NCBI GenBank assembly: GCA_029287235.1
Contig: JARFRM010000254.1
Span: forward strand, 1-49,181
Length of the DNA stretch: 49,181 nt
Reading direction: 5' to 3'
From: Thermoanaerobaculales bacterium
Lineage (GTDB): Bacteria; Acidobacteriota; Thermoanaerobaculia; Thermoanaerobaculales; Sulfomarinibacteraceae
Position 1 is the stretch's first letter; every line of letters starts with the position of its first letter. Below the pieces are notes generated by a model. It ran no database searches. It saw only the letters and a program-made list of their open reading frames with translations, and had not been told where the DNA came from. The position numbers and the translations under genes are program-made. This document shows, piece after piece, positions 23,577 through 32,993 of the stretch.

Positions 23577-25226
23577 ATGCGCGAAAAGGCCCTGAAGGTG
23601 TTTCTTGTGATCATCATATTCTCAACGGGAGTCGCCATGGCTCAGACCGAGTGGACGGACCACCCGGACAGTCCGTTGATCGGTCCGGGAGAACCGGGGG
23701 AATGGGACGACGGCGGACACTGGCTGAGCCACGTTGTCTTCGACGGTTCGATCTATCACATGTGGTTCACCGGGATCGAGGCGGACGGTGACTGGTGGGA
23801 CCTGGGTCATGCCACGTCGGCGGACGGGGTGGCGTGGACCATGGACCCCGAAAACCCGGTCCTGATCCACGGCGAGTTCGGAGAGTGGGATGACTGGGGC
23901 ATCACGGACGTCGCTGTGGTCTACGACGGGACGCTCTTCCACATGTGGTACGGGGCGTTTCATCACGACCTCACCGCTCAGGGCGGTTACGCAACGTCTC
24001 CCGACGGAACGGTCTGGACCAAGTACGAGAACAACCCGGTGCTCACTCCCGGACCGCCCGGTTCCTCGTACGCCAACAGTCTGGGCCCGAGCTCCGTGAT
24101 TTCCGACGGCGGCACGTACCGGATGTGGTGCCCCGGAATGGACGCTGGAGGGATTGTCCGGATCGGCTACGCGGAATCGTCCGACGGGATCGAGTGGGCC
24201 ATGCACCCGGTTCCCGTCCTCGAGATCGGCAAGCTGCCCGGAGCCTTCGACAGCGCCCTAATCGGACACTCCAACGTTGTCTTTGACGGAAGCACCTATC
24301 ACATGTGGTATATGGGTCGCGACGGTCAAGGACCCCGCAAGATCGGCTATGCATACTCGAGCGACGGGATTCAATGGGTGAAGCACCGCGGCAACCCGGT
24401 CCTCGAGTCGCCGACCGTTGGCGTCGACCTGCCGCATGTCATCATCGAAGGCACGACGTTCCGGATGTGGTACTCGTATGACGACACGTGGATTTCGTAC
24501 GCCACCTCCGACTGCTGCCCCGGCGTCGCCGCCCTTGACAACTGGCAGTTCATCCCGGCGGCGGCGGTCGCCTCCGGCGCGCTGGGCGCCTTCTATCAGA
24601 CCGACGTCGACATCGGCAACGCCGATGACCATGCCGTCGAGTACGAGTTCTCGTGGCTGCCTCGGGGCGAGACCAACTCCGAGCCAGTGACCTCGGACGT
24701 GTTCACGCTCGGCGCCGGCATGAGCGCCCGCTACGCCAACGCGCTCTCCGAGGTCTTCGATCTCGAGCCAAACTCCTTCGGCGCACTGCTCATCAAAGCG
24801 TCGAGCCCCGACCTGCTCGCCATGAGCCGGACCTACAACCTCGGTGACGACGGCTCCGGCGGCACCTACGGCCAGGCCATGCCAGCCGTCGGCCTCGAGG
24901 ATTTCATTGGACAGGGTGAGACGCGGCGAATCCTCTTCGGCACCGAGAACGCCGACATGCGGACCAACGTCGGCTGCCAGAACGGCAGCCTCGACACCGT
25001 CGCGGTCTTCCTCGAGCTCTTCGACGCTCAGGGAACCTCTCTGGCACGGCCGTTCGTGACGTTGGGCGCACTGGGCAACGACCAGGTCAACCGGATCTTC
25101 GACGGCCACAACCCGGTCAACGGCTACATCGAGGTCTCCAGCCCCAGCCCAGGCGCCTCGTACACCTGCTACGGCTCGGTGCTCGACAACGTGACTTCCG
25201 ATCCGACCACGATCCCGCCTCAGTAG
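23577..25226 (+). CDS. Secreted beta-propeller (GH43/GH32-like) protein
   Basis: This 549-residue protein has a signal peptide (VFLVIIIFSTGVAMAQ). Residues about 25-310 repeat the blade signature of five-bladed sugar-hydrolase propellers: VVFDGSIYHMWFTG, VVYDGTLFHMWYGA, VISDGGTYRMWCPG, VVFDGSTYHMWYMG and VIIEGTTFRMWYSY, each followed by an IGYAxSxDG-type strand. This resembles glycoside hydrolase families 43, 32 and 130, but the catalytic residues cannot be assigned, so enzymatic activity is open. Residues about 325-549 are a separate beta domain (MSRTYNLGDD, YTCYGSVLDNVTSDPT) that also ends the protein at 46490-48901. GGGGAGGA precedes ATG 23577. Confidence 0.75.
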   Translation: MREKALKVFLVIIIFSTGVAMAQTEWTDHPDSPLIGPGEPGEWDDGGHWLSHVVFDGSIYHMWFTGIEADGDWWDLGHATSADGVAWTMDPENPVLIHGEFGEWDDWGITDVAVVYDGTLFHMWYGAFHHDLTAQGGYATSPDGTVWTKYENNPVLTPGPPGSSYANSLGPSSVISDGGTYRMWCPGMDAGGIVRIGYAESSDGIEWAMHPVPVLEIGKLPGAFDSALIGHSNVVFDGSTYHMWYMGRDGQGPRKIGYAYSSDGIQWVKHRGNPVLESPTVGVDLPHVIIEGTTFRMWYSYDDTWISYATSDCCPGVAALDNWQFIPAAAVASGALGAFYQTDVDIGNADDHAVEYEFSWLPRGETNSEPVTSDVFTLGAGMSARYANALSEVFDLEPNSFGALLIKASSPDLLAMSRTYNLGDDGSGGTYGQAMPAVGLEDFIGQGETRRILFGTENADMRTNVGCQNGSLDTVAVFLELFDAQGTSLARPFVTLGALGNDQVNRIFDGHNPVNGYIEVSSPSPGASYTCYGSVLDNVTSDPTTIPPQ

Positions 25227-25256
25227 GCCGGATCGGACCGAGACGGTCGAGGCCAC

Positions 25257-25291
25257 GGCTGAAGCCCGTCCATCCTGGTCGGGCTCCAGCC
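25257..25291 (+). terminator. Probable terminator hairpin
   Basis: GGCTGAAGCCCG (25257-25268) pairs with CGGGCTCCAGCC (25280-25291) with one mismatch and an 11-base loop, about 30 bases after the propeller gene. The T-tract after it is weak (GCTTTCC). It also lies downstream of the DUF4143 gene on the other strand. Confidence 0.45.
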
Positions 25292-25369
25292 GCTTTCCGG
25301 TGGCGGCAATCTCGGCGTCAGATTGCGGATTTCCTCGTGCGGCGTACAGAGTTTCCGGACGGGAACGGG

Positions 25370-26485
25370 CTATGTCAGCGTCTCGAGCAGGGTAACGGCC
25401 GGGGAGATTCTGATGCCCTCGGGCGTCTGGACGTCTTTTCTTCCGGTGGCCGAAACCTGCCACGCGGGGCAGTCACGGAATCGACGTTTGAGGTATCGCA
25501 GGCTGCGGTCGACCTTCGCGTCCGATCGCTTGCAGTCGACCATCAGGACCGGCGATCCCCGCTCGACCACCACGAAATCCACCTCTCGGCCCTCAGCATC
25601 GCGGAAATATCGAAGCTCCAGATCCAGGCCCTCGGTGTCCTGACGGAAGTGCACCCACTTGAGGAGGTGGGATGCGACCAGATTCTCGAATCGGGCCGCG
25701 ATGTCGGGGACGAGGCTCCAGTCAAAGTGATAGTGCTTGCGGGCCTTTTTGAGCGCCCGTATTCCGGGCGCCCCGAACGGAGGCAGCCGGAAGATCGCGT
25801 ACAGCCGCTCGAGGATTCGCAGCCAGTTGTCAACCGTCTTGTGGCTGAGCCGGAGGTCCTCCCTGAGGGCGTTCACCGAGAGCGGCGAACCGACCAGCCC
25901 GGGCAGCCGAAGCACGAGAAGCTCGAGATTTCCGAGATCCTGCACCCTTTCCAGCTCGACGAGCTCCTCGCGGATCAGCAGATTCCGGTAGGCCCGGGAC
26001 CACCGGCGCGATTCAACCTCCGACCCACCGTAGAACGGCTCGGGAAAGCCCCCGAGGGTGAGCAGCTGTTCGAGGTCTTCGCTCGACCGAATGTCCAGCT
26101 CGGCGACCGAGAGCGGGTGGAGTCGGAGCATGTGGTAACGCCCCTGGAGCGAGTCGCCCGAAAAACGGTAGAAGTCGAGACGGGCACTCCCCGTCACCAG
26201 AATCTCCTGACCCCGGGGACGACCGTCATAGATCCCCTTGAGGTAGTTTCTCCACGACCGGTACTTGTGAATCTCGTCGAAGATCCAGAGGGGGCCGATC
26301 GGAAGCTCCCGCTTGAGAATCCGTTCGCGATGCTCGGCCACATCCCAGTTGAGGTAGCCCTCATCCGCACGGGGCAGGCTGCGGGCCATGGTGGTCTTGC
26401 CGACCTGCCGGGGGCCCGCGACGAACACCATCTTGCGCCTCAGATCCTGCTCCACCTGGGGTCTGAGATACCGCTCTTGGATCAT
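25370..26485 (-). CDS. AAA+ ATPase with DUF4143 domain
   Basis: A 371-residue ATP-binding protein. The Walker A motif GPRQVGKTT (about 24-32), Walker B LWIFDEIHKY and sensor region ILVTGSARLDFYRFSGDSLQ form the AAA_14 domain. The C-terminal DUF4143 part has LGLSHKT-type wing residues (LREDLRLSHKTVDNWLRIL) and a nuclease-like PD-(D/E)xK-like strand, REVDFVVVERGSPVLMVDCK. Family members are common, often in many copies, and their role is unknown. ATG 26485 is preferred over upstream starts: TATTCT lies 6 bases before it, inside a promoter overlapping a palindrome, which implies a leaderless mRNA. Confidence 0.85.
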   Translation of the reverse strand: MIQERYLRPQVEQDLRRKMVFVAGPRQVGKTTMARSLPRADEGYLNWDVAEHRERILKRELPIGPLWIFDEIHKYRSWRNYLKGIYDGRPRGQEILVTGSARLDFYRFSGDSLQGRYHMLRLHPLSVAELDIRSSEDLEQLLTLGGFPEPFYGGSEVESRRWSRAYRNLLIREELVELERVQDLGNLELLVLRLPGLVGSPLSVNALREDLRLSHKTVDNWLRILERLYAIFRLPPFGAPGIRALKKARKHYHFDWSLVPDIAARFENLVASHLLKWVHFRQDTEGLDLELRYFRDAEGREVDFVVVERGSPVLMVDCKRSDAKVDRSLRYLKRRFRDCPAWQVSATGRKDVQTPEGIRISPAVTLLETLT

Positions 26486-26526
26486 GCCAACAGAATACAG
26501 TAAATTTTGACAATGGTCAAAATTTA
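26486..26526 (-). promoter_or_regulatory. Promoter and palindromic operator of the DUF4143 gene
   Basis: TAAATTTTGAC (26501-26511) and GTCAAAATTTA (26516-26526) are exact inverted arms of 11 bases around AATG. On the minus strand they contain TTGACC, which is followed after 17 bases by TATTCT (26492-26497), a good sigma-70 pair. Transcription would begin at about the ATG 26485. A repressor bound to the palindrome would cover the -35 box. Confidence 0.6.
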
Positions 26527-26753
26527 TGTCGGACATTTTCGCCCCGGGGTGATTTCGTCAGAGCCACGAAACGACCCTGCTTCCTGCAAAACCACTGGGG
26601 TCGACCGCAAATGAGCAGTCCCTCGGTGGCTCTGGCCGACGGGGCGCTCGAGATCGACCCCTTCTCCGGCTGGGAGACCGTGCCGGAGTGATGAGGTGCA
26701 GGTGGGTTGAACGGATCAGATTCAACATGCCCACTCTGTATAATCAAAGCGTC
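26527..26753 (+). promoter_or_regulatory. Spacer with promoter of the DUF6036 module
   Basis: TATAAT (26739-26744) lies 9 bases before ATG 26754 with no Shine-Dalgarno sequence. GTTGAA (26706-26711) and TTCAAC (26721-26726) form an inverted repeat just upstream that could be an operator. The stretch 26580-26692 can be read as the end of a protein (ALEIDPFSGWETVPE then a stop) but has no recognisable origin and may be a gene remnant. Confidence 0.4.
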
Positions 26754-27083
26754 ATGAATCCATCATTCGTACGACCGGAAGTCGAGCGCAGCCTTGCACT
26801 TCACCGAGAGGTCGCCGAGAGGTTGCGCCGTGACCCGGAGCTTCTGGAGGCGGCGCGGGAGCGGGTCGAGCGATGGCTGGCCGAAGGCTCGGTGCACGAG
26901 AAGTGGGCCGAATCCTGGAGGTCGGTCATCGACGCCGGCCTCGAGGCCGTCATCGAGGTCCTGACGGACACCGACCCCGCGGCTCATGATCTGCGGCAGG
27001 TCTCGCCCTTTGCCGGCGTTCTCGATCCCCGGACCCGTTGGACGATCCTGCGCGCCTGCTCGCCGCGGGCTCACACGTCATGA
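26754..27083 (+). CDS. Antitoxin-like partner of the DUF6036 protein
   Basis: A 109-residue, soluble, mostly helical protein rich in Arg and Glu: RPEVERSLALHREVAERL, LEAARERVERWLAEG and, near the end, SPFAGVLDPRTRWTILR. I recognise the last motif from small proteins that commonly sit directly before DUF6036 nucleotidyltransferase-fold genes. The ATGA overlap with the next gene (27080-27083), the promoter with a short inverted repeat and the two-gene layout fit a toxin-antitoxin-like module. An antitoxin role is inference. ATG 26754 follows TATAAT by 9 bases, so the message may be leaderless. Confidence 0.65.
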   Translation: MNPSFVRPEVERSLALHREVAERLRRDPELLEAARERVERWLAEGSVHEKWAESWRSVIDAGLEAVIEVLTDTDPAAHDLRQVSPFAGVLDPRTRWTILRACSPRAHTS

Positions 27084-27607
27084 ACCGCGCCGAGCTCGAG
27101 CACATCATCGGTGCGGCGGCCACCATCGCGTCGGATGACGAGATCATCGTCGTCGGAAGCCAGTCCGTTCTCGGCCAGTTCCCCGACGCGCCGGCCGATC
27201 TCCGGGTCTCCGTCGAAGCCGACGTCTGGCCGCGCAACCATCCCGAGCGATGGGAGCTGATTGACGGCTCGATCGGCGAGCTGTCCCCGTTCCACGAGAC
27301 ATTCGGTTACTTCGCACAGGGCGTCGGACCCGAAACGGCGGTGCTTCCGGACGGCTGGGAGGAACGGCTCATCCGGGTCGAGTCGCGGGCGACCCGTGGC
27401 GCGGTGGGACTTTGCCTGGAGGTCCATGACCTCGTGATCTCGAAGTATGTCGCCGAACGAGAGAAGGACATCCGCTTCGTCAGTGCCGTGATCGGCCACG
27501 GGCTCGTCGATCGGGCCGTGCTTCTCGATCGGCTCGGTTCGACGCCGGTGCCGGATGAACGACGGCAGCGCATTCAGGCGTTCATCTTGAGAGACTTCTT
27601 CGACTGA
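27080..27607 (+). CDS. DUF6036 nucleotidyltransferase-fold protein
   Basis: A 175-residue protein with the minimal nucleotidyltransferase pattern of DUF6036: IIVVGSQSVLGQFPDAP, with the GS motif, followed by RVSVEADVWPR carrying an acidic pair, FHETFGYFAQGVGPETA, LPDGWEERLIRVES and LEVHDLVISKYVAEREKD. These features are shared with AbiEii-type toxins and related proteins. It starts within the ATGA overlap of the upstream gene. Whether it is toxic has not been shown here. It converges with the kinase-fold gene with 17 bases between stops. Confidence 0.75.
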   Translation: MNRAELEHIIGAAATIASDDEIIVVGSQSVLGQFPDAPADLRVSVEADVWPRNHPERWELIDGSIGELSPFHETFGYFAQGVGPETAVLPDGWEERLIRVESRATRGAVGLCLEVHDLVISKYVAEREKDIRFVSAVIGHGLVDRAVLLDRLGSTPVPDERRQRIQAFILRDFFD

Positions 27608-27624
27608 CCGTCGAGACCCGGAGA

Positions 27625-28458
27625 TCAGTACAGGACCTCTTCCTCGCCGTACTCGGCGATGAGCTTGTCGGCGCGTTTGAGGATCCGGTTCCTCCGCGCC
27701 CAGAGGTCGCCGCGCTGGACCTTGAGCAGCCAGCGATTGAGACGCTCGTTCATCTCTTTCTTGTCGAGCGTTTCGAGGGCTCGGAGGAAACGGCGCGACA
27801 CGTGGGCCGAGTTGAGCTCGGGCAGGAGCTCGGGGTCGGGGTAGTAGGCCATGGACGAGTCGACCTTGTAAACCTGGAAGTTGGTGTCGATGACCAGGTT
27901 TCGGATGTTGGAGTAGTCGAGATCGGCGATGAGCTGCTGGAAGAGCCGCACCTCCCGCATCTGCGCCTTGAACTGCACCGGGTCGGGTGGATCGAGCCCG
28001 TCTTCCCGGCGCCTGTCCTCGGTCATCGATCTCTCGACCCAGAGGCACAGCGAGCCCTTCCTCGAACCGATCTTCCGCTCGACGCACGGCGGCACGAGCC
28101 CGAGCCCGAGCATTGTGTCGAGCTCGAACGCGGCGATCTCGTGCTTGTACGAGTCCTTGGCCCGCTCGACCTCGCGACCGTCCCCGTAGCGAAACTCCGG
28201 ATACAGGGTGTCCTCGTCCTTGAAGACCGCGCGGAGCGTCCGTGCGCCGTCACTGAGGGTGACCCGCAGAGGACCGGTGATCGCAACCTCGTCAAAGCTC
28301 TCCGGTTCGCCGACGACCTTGGCGGTGCTGAGAAATTCCACGGCCTCGGCTCCGATCAACGGCAGACCGACCACCGAGCTCGAAGGGTCGGCGCCTTCCA
28401 CAGGGAGGCCCGCCGACGCCACCACCAGACAGAGCGTTGCCCAGACCGTGATTTTCAT
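27625..28458 (-). CDS. Secreted protein with kinase-like (HipA/Fam20-like) fold
   Basis: A 277-residue exported protein with signal peptide ITVWATLCLVVASAGLPVEG. The later part resembles an atypical kinase: RAVFKDEDTLYPEFRYG has a possible ATP-binding lysine, YKHEIAAFELDTMLGLGLVP is a conserved helix, and LIADLDYSNIRNLVIDTNFQ with VYKVDSSMAY looks like a degenerate catalytic and metal-binding pair. This is the pattern of a bacterial family related to the PI3K/Fam20 kinase fold. The usual D-x4-N is altered, so activity is doubtful. AAGGAAGG precedes ATG 28458. Upstream it runs in frame into a gene remnant. Confidence 0.6.
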   Translation of the reverse strand: MKITVWATLCLVVASAGLPVEGADPSSSVVGLPLIGAEAVEFLSTAKVVGEPESFDEVAITGPLRVTLSDGARTLRAVFKDEDTLYPEFRYGDGREVERAKDSYKHEIAAFELDTMLGLGLVPPCVERKIGSRKGSLCLWVERSMTEDRRREDGLDPPDPVQFKAQMREVRLFQQLIADLDYSNIRNLVIDTNFQVYKVDSSMAYYPDPELLPELNSAHVSRRFLRALETLDKKEMNERLNRWLLKVQRGDLWARRNRILKRADKLIAEYGEEEVLY

Positions 28459-28778
28459 GGTGACCTTCCTTGACACAAGGGTAGCAGCCTCAACGGTCGA
28501 ACCGGTGAAGAGCTCGATCCGGCCGCGGCCGAGGAAGACGAACTCCACCGGCCTCCCGGCCACGGGCTCGACGCCACCAGGGTCCCGCTTTCCAGAATCA
28601 CGCTCGCCGGTCCTGCCCCGAGCCGGAAACCGGTCACCTCCGCGGCTCGTTCGTGATCGAGCCGCAAACGACGGATCTCTTTGGCAGACGCGGAGGCTTC
28701 GGGCGGCGCGGCCACTACCTCCGGCACCGCGAGGACGCCGAGGACGATCATCGTCATCGCCAGCGGTCGATATTTCAC
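28459..28778 (-). pseudogene. Frameshifted remnant of a secreted protein
   Basis: ATG 28778 begins a signal peptide (AMTMIVLGVLAVPEVVAAPP) followed by LDHERAAEVTGFRLGAGPAS and VILESGTLV. Near 28570 the sensible reading moves by one base into the frame GVEPVAGRPVEFVFLGRGRI then ELFTGSTVEAATLVSRK, which runs into the kinase-like gene. The two halves together resemble the N-terminal domain of large secreted Acidobacteriota peptidases, but the rest of such a protein is missing. It may be a frameshifted, truncated pseudogene or a sequencing error in a short gene. Confidence 0.5.
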
Positions 28779-28872
28779 TCAGCAGCAGTCTCTCATGACC
28801 CGTCTGGAGCCCTGGCCTCGTTGCCTCTTCGGGTCGGTTCCAGGTGCTCGTCGGGTCAGTCGAGGACTGGGA

Positions 28873-29616
28873 TCAGAGCTCGGCAGGTGGGTTGCCGAGG
28901 ATCTCCTCCGGATCGACCACGTCGATGGGCCGGTCCATGAGATAGGCGGCCAGGTTCCGGGACACGCCGGCGGCGCTGATGAGGATCGCGCGCCGGGCGC
29001 CGGACTCGTCGAGACACGAGCTGAGCTCGCGCCCGACCCCGACCTCGATGGGGTCCGCCCCCGCCTCGCACCGAACCAGCACCACCTCATCGTCGTCGTC
29101 GAAGGTGAAGTCGTACCCCTCGGCCCTGCGGTCGACCACCGGCGTGAGCCCGAGGTCGCGTTTCTGCAGAGCCTCCTGCACCTGGCTGCGGAAGGTCGAC
29201 GGGGAGAGGCCCGACCACCACCTGCAATCGCGGGGAGGCCCGGGCGAACGCCTCGTCAGGCGTTTGAACTCGGCCACCGCCTCACGGTAGGCGAGACACC
29301 CCTTGATGGCGGGGAACCGCCGGCACACCCACCTCGTCTCCAGCGTCTCCGAGGCACAGACGCAGCACATCAGCAGCGGAACGAGGACCACCGAGATCGC
29401 CGCGACGACGATGAGGCCGAAGGTCACCGCGGCCGGGATGGAATGGGAGAGCTCGAAGATCAGCAGGGTGATGAGACTGAAGACCGCAAAGTAAAGGATG
29501 ACGAAGATCAGGGGCCGATATCGGGTGACGAAGAGCTCGGGGCTCTGGTCGACCTCCTCGGCGGTCACCCCGAATTCCTCGGGCCGCGGCGCATCGATGG
29601 TGCCTGGAAGTCCCAT
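28873..29616 (-). CDS. Membrane protein with degenerate Mrr-like domain
   Basis: A 247-residue protein with two membrane helices (PLIFVILYFAVFSLITLLIF and AAVTFGLIVVAAISVVLVPL) and a C-terminal domain reminiscent of Mrr-type restriction endonucleases: WWSGLSPSTFRSQVQEAL, EGYDFTFDDDDEVVLVRCEA, RELSSCLDESGARRAILIS, then AAYLMDRPIDVVDPEEIL. In active Mrr enzymes the strand ends QxK; here it is RCE, so the catalytic lysine is missing. It may sense or bind DNA or be inert. ATG 29616 or GTG 29628 could be the start; no strong ribosome binding site is visible. Confidence 0.6.
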   Translation of the reverse strand: MGLPGTIDAPRPEEFGVTAEEVDQSPELFVTRYRPLIFVILYFAVFSLITLLIFELSHSIPAAVTFGLIVVAAISVVLVPLLMCCVCASETLETRWVCRRFPAIKGCLAYREAVAEFKRLTRRSPGPPRDCRWWSGLSPSTFRSQVQEALQKRDLGLTPVVDRRAEGYDFTFDDDDEVVLVRCEAGADPIEVGVGRELSSCLDESGARRAILISAAGVSRNLAAYLMDRPIDVVDPEEILGNPPAEL

Positions 29617-29693
29617 GCAGTTCCCCACTCACAATGTAGTCCCTGCGCCTTCCGATTGCCAGTGATCACTGGAACAGCGGGGACAAACGTTCA

Positions 29694-29710
29694 ATGCTGG
29701 TTGCTGGATG
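29694..29710. repeat. Short copy of GTTGCTG heptamer word (array A5)
   Basis: ATGCTGG-TTGCTGG-ATGGCGG occupies 29694-29714, the same word as array A1. It lies about 16 bases beyond the stop codon of the DAHP synthase gene (minus strand). Confidence 0.6.
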
Positions 29711-29726
29711 GCGGAGGAACGATCCT

Positions 29727-31079
<1,353 letters not shown>

Positions 31080-31121
31080 AGCCGCGCATCATACCTCAAT
31101 GATCCCCAGATGCCGGTGATT

Positions 31122-32825
31122 TCACAGTCGTTGTTCTTCGATCAGCTCCATCCCGGTGATCTTCCAATCTCCGTCGACGGGCTCGACCGTGAGATCGGCG
31201 ACATACTGATTCACCCGCTGGTGGATGTGGCCCCAGTGACCGACCGCGGCCGCGACACTCCACGTGCATCGGGCGATGAAGGCTTCCCGGCTGCGTTCAA
31301 CGGCCACCTCGCTCATCTCGATCGACTGGACCTTGGCCCGGGCGCCCCCCTGGCTGGCCAGCTCGAGACCACGCCGGGTTTCCAAATAGGTTTCGGTGAG
31401 CAGCTCTCCGGTGACGCTGTGGGCGAGCGTGTCGTAGATCAACTCCTCATCACGGTAGTCGAAGGCCCGGTAGACATTGTGGAGGAGGGCGGTTGTGATC
31501 TCCGCCGCGCGCGCCTCATCGACGGCGACCGACCTCGTGGCCAGCCAACCACCGGCGGCTGTTACGACAACCACCGCAGCGAAGAACGCGATCGATGCCC
31601 GGGAGGCATCTCCACGTTTCGCCGACGCCGCAGCCCGGAGCAGCATGAACACCGCCGCGACCAGGACGATCCAGGACAGCCACACGCCCGCCCGGAGGAC
31701 CAAGGACGGCGGCGGGCGAACCTCCACCATGGTCGGGAGGGTCGGGTTCTTGAGGAAGTTCTGCCACCACGGCACATTGTCGTCCCGCTGGAGAAAGAAC
31801 CTGAGCGGTCCGGCCTCGTCGGTGGCGGCGGCGGGGATCCTCTCGACCCTTTCGGGAAAGAGCTCCCAGGTCACGGCCGCTTCCTCGGGGTAGCCGGTCA
31901 TGGGCTCGAGGAAGATGACTCCGAGGGTCGCCGAGCTCGCGTCGAGCTCCCGAGGCGGGGTGATGACAGTCGAGGTCCGCAGCGTCCGGTTGAGGAAATT
32001 GACGCGATCCGGCTGGGGGACCACCGCCTCGCCATCGACCGTCAGATTGAGGTTCTCGGCGAGAAAATCGGCAGCCCGTTGCTTGACGTCCTCCTGAATC
32101 TCCACGGGTATAGTGCTGCGACCTTCCACTCCGACATCGCTCCACGTCTGGATATCCACGGGCCGGGTGACGATCTCGACCCGGATCTCATACGGCTCGA
32201 CGTAGAGAAACACGTTGAGCGGCGAATCATACTGACGCCACAGGTTGCGGTCGCGATACTTCGAGAACCACGGATCGGCCCAATCGAGATCGAGCGTCTC
32301 CTCGCTTCCAAGGCAGCGGAAGTCCATGACCGGCAGCCCACGGTGATAGGTGATGAAACCGATGGTGGCCGTCGGGAAGTCGCCGCCGGCCGTCGGGGGT
32401 CGGAAGGTCAGCACCTCGGGGCGGCCCACGAGCCGGTAGGAGAGGACCACGAAGACCACCGGTTCACCTTCGTCGTCGTCGGCCGTCACGGGTTCGCCGG
32501 TGATCTCGTCGCGCGGGACCCGGCGGCGTGTCTCGAAGGACACGACCGATCCGGACAACGGTGCTCCGTCGGCCAGAATCACGAACTCCTGGGAGAAGAA
32601 GCGGGCAAGCCGGGGCTCGAGGGGCTCGGGTTCGAGACCGATCCGCGCCCGAATCTGATCGGGAAGAAGGCCGGCGAACGCGGGGAGATCCCGCACTCCC
32701 GCCTCGAGCTCGACCCGAATTTCCTCGTCCTCGATAAAGATCTCCATCACCGTCGTCGCGTTCATGGCCCTGGTGACTACGATGGCGTCGGCGCGGGCGA
32801 ATCCCGCCGAGAAGAGAACGACCAT
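31122..32825 (-). CDS. Exported membrane-anchored protein of unknown function
   Basis: A 567-residue protein I cannot name. It begins with a short hydrophobic leader ending FSAGFARADA, followed by a long beta-rich extracytoplasmic region with many acidic residues (DADAIVVTRAMNATTV, TIGFITYHRGLPVMDF). Two membrane helices follow near residues 385-440 (LVLRAGVWLSWIVLVAAVFM, ASIAFFAAVVVVTAAGGWLA). The last 130 residues (YDTLAHSVTGELLTETYLE, IARCTWSVAAAVGHWGHIHQ) look like an NTF2/SnoaL-type cone fold. The leader lacks the usual positive residues, so the real start may be a non-standard codon further upstream. It is a single gene between the DAHP synthase and HdeD genes. Confidence 0.6.
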   Translation of the reverse strand: MVVLFSAGFARADAIVVTRAMNATTVMEIFIEDEEIRVELEAGVRDLPAFAGLLPDQIRARIGLEPEPLEPRLARFFSQEFVILADGAPLSGSVVSFETRRRVPRDEITGEPVTADDDEGEPVVFVVLSYRLVGRPEVLTFRPPTAGGDFPTATIGFITYHRGLPVMDFRCLGSEETLDLDWADPWFSKYRDRNLWRQYDSPLNVFLYVEPYEIRVEIVTRPVDIQTWSDVGVEGRSTIPVEIQEDVKQRAADFLAENLNLTVDGEAVVPQPDRVNFLNRTLRTSTVITPPRELDASSATLGVIFLEPMTGYPEEAAVTWELFPERVERIPAAATDEAGPLRFFLQRDDNVPWWQNFLKNPTLPTMVEVRPPPSLVLRAGVWLSWIVLVAAVFMLLRAAASAKRGDASRASIAFFAAVVVVTAAGGWLATRSVAVDEARAAEITTALLHNVYRAFDYRDEELIYDTLAHSVTGELLTETYLETRRGLELASQGGARAKVQSIEMSEVAVERSREAFIARCTWSVAAAVGHWGHIHQRVNQYVADLTVEPVDGDWKITGMELIEEQRL

Positions 32826-32993
32826 GAGCGGCGGAACCCCGACGAATCCGAGGACTCGACGTCGACAAAAAACGAGAACATGGAGAGATGGTAAAGGATC
32901 GGGGCGTCCGCCTCGCCTTCGCGCAACGAACCCACGATTCTCAGCGACCGGCTGTCACCGATCAGCGATCCGGCCTCGATTCGCCGGCCGCCG

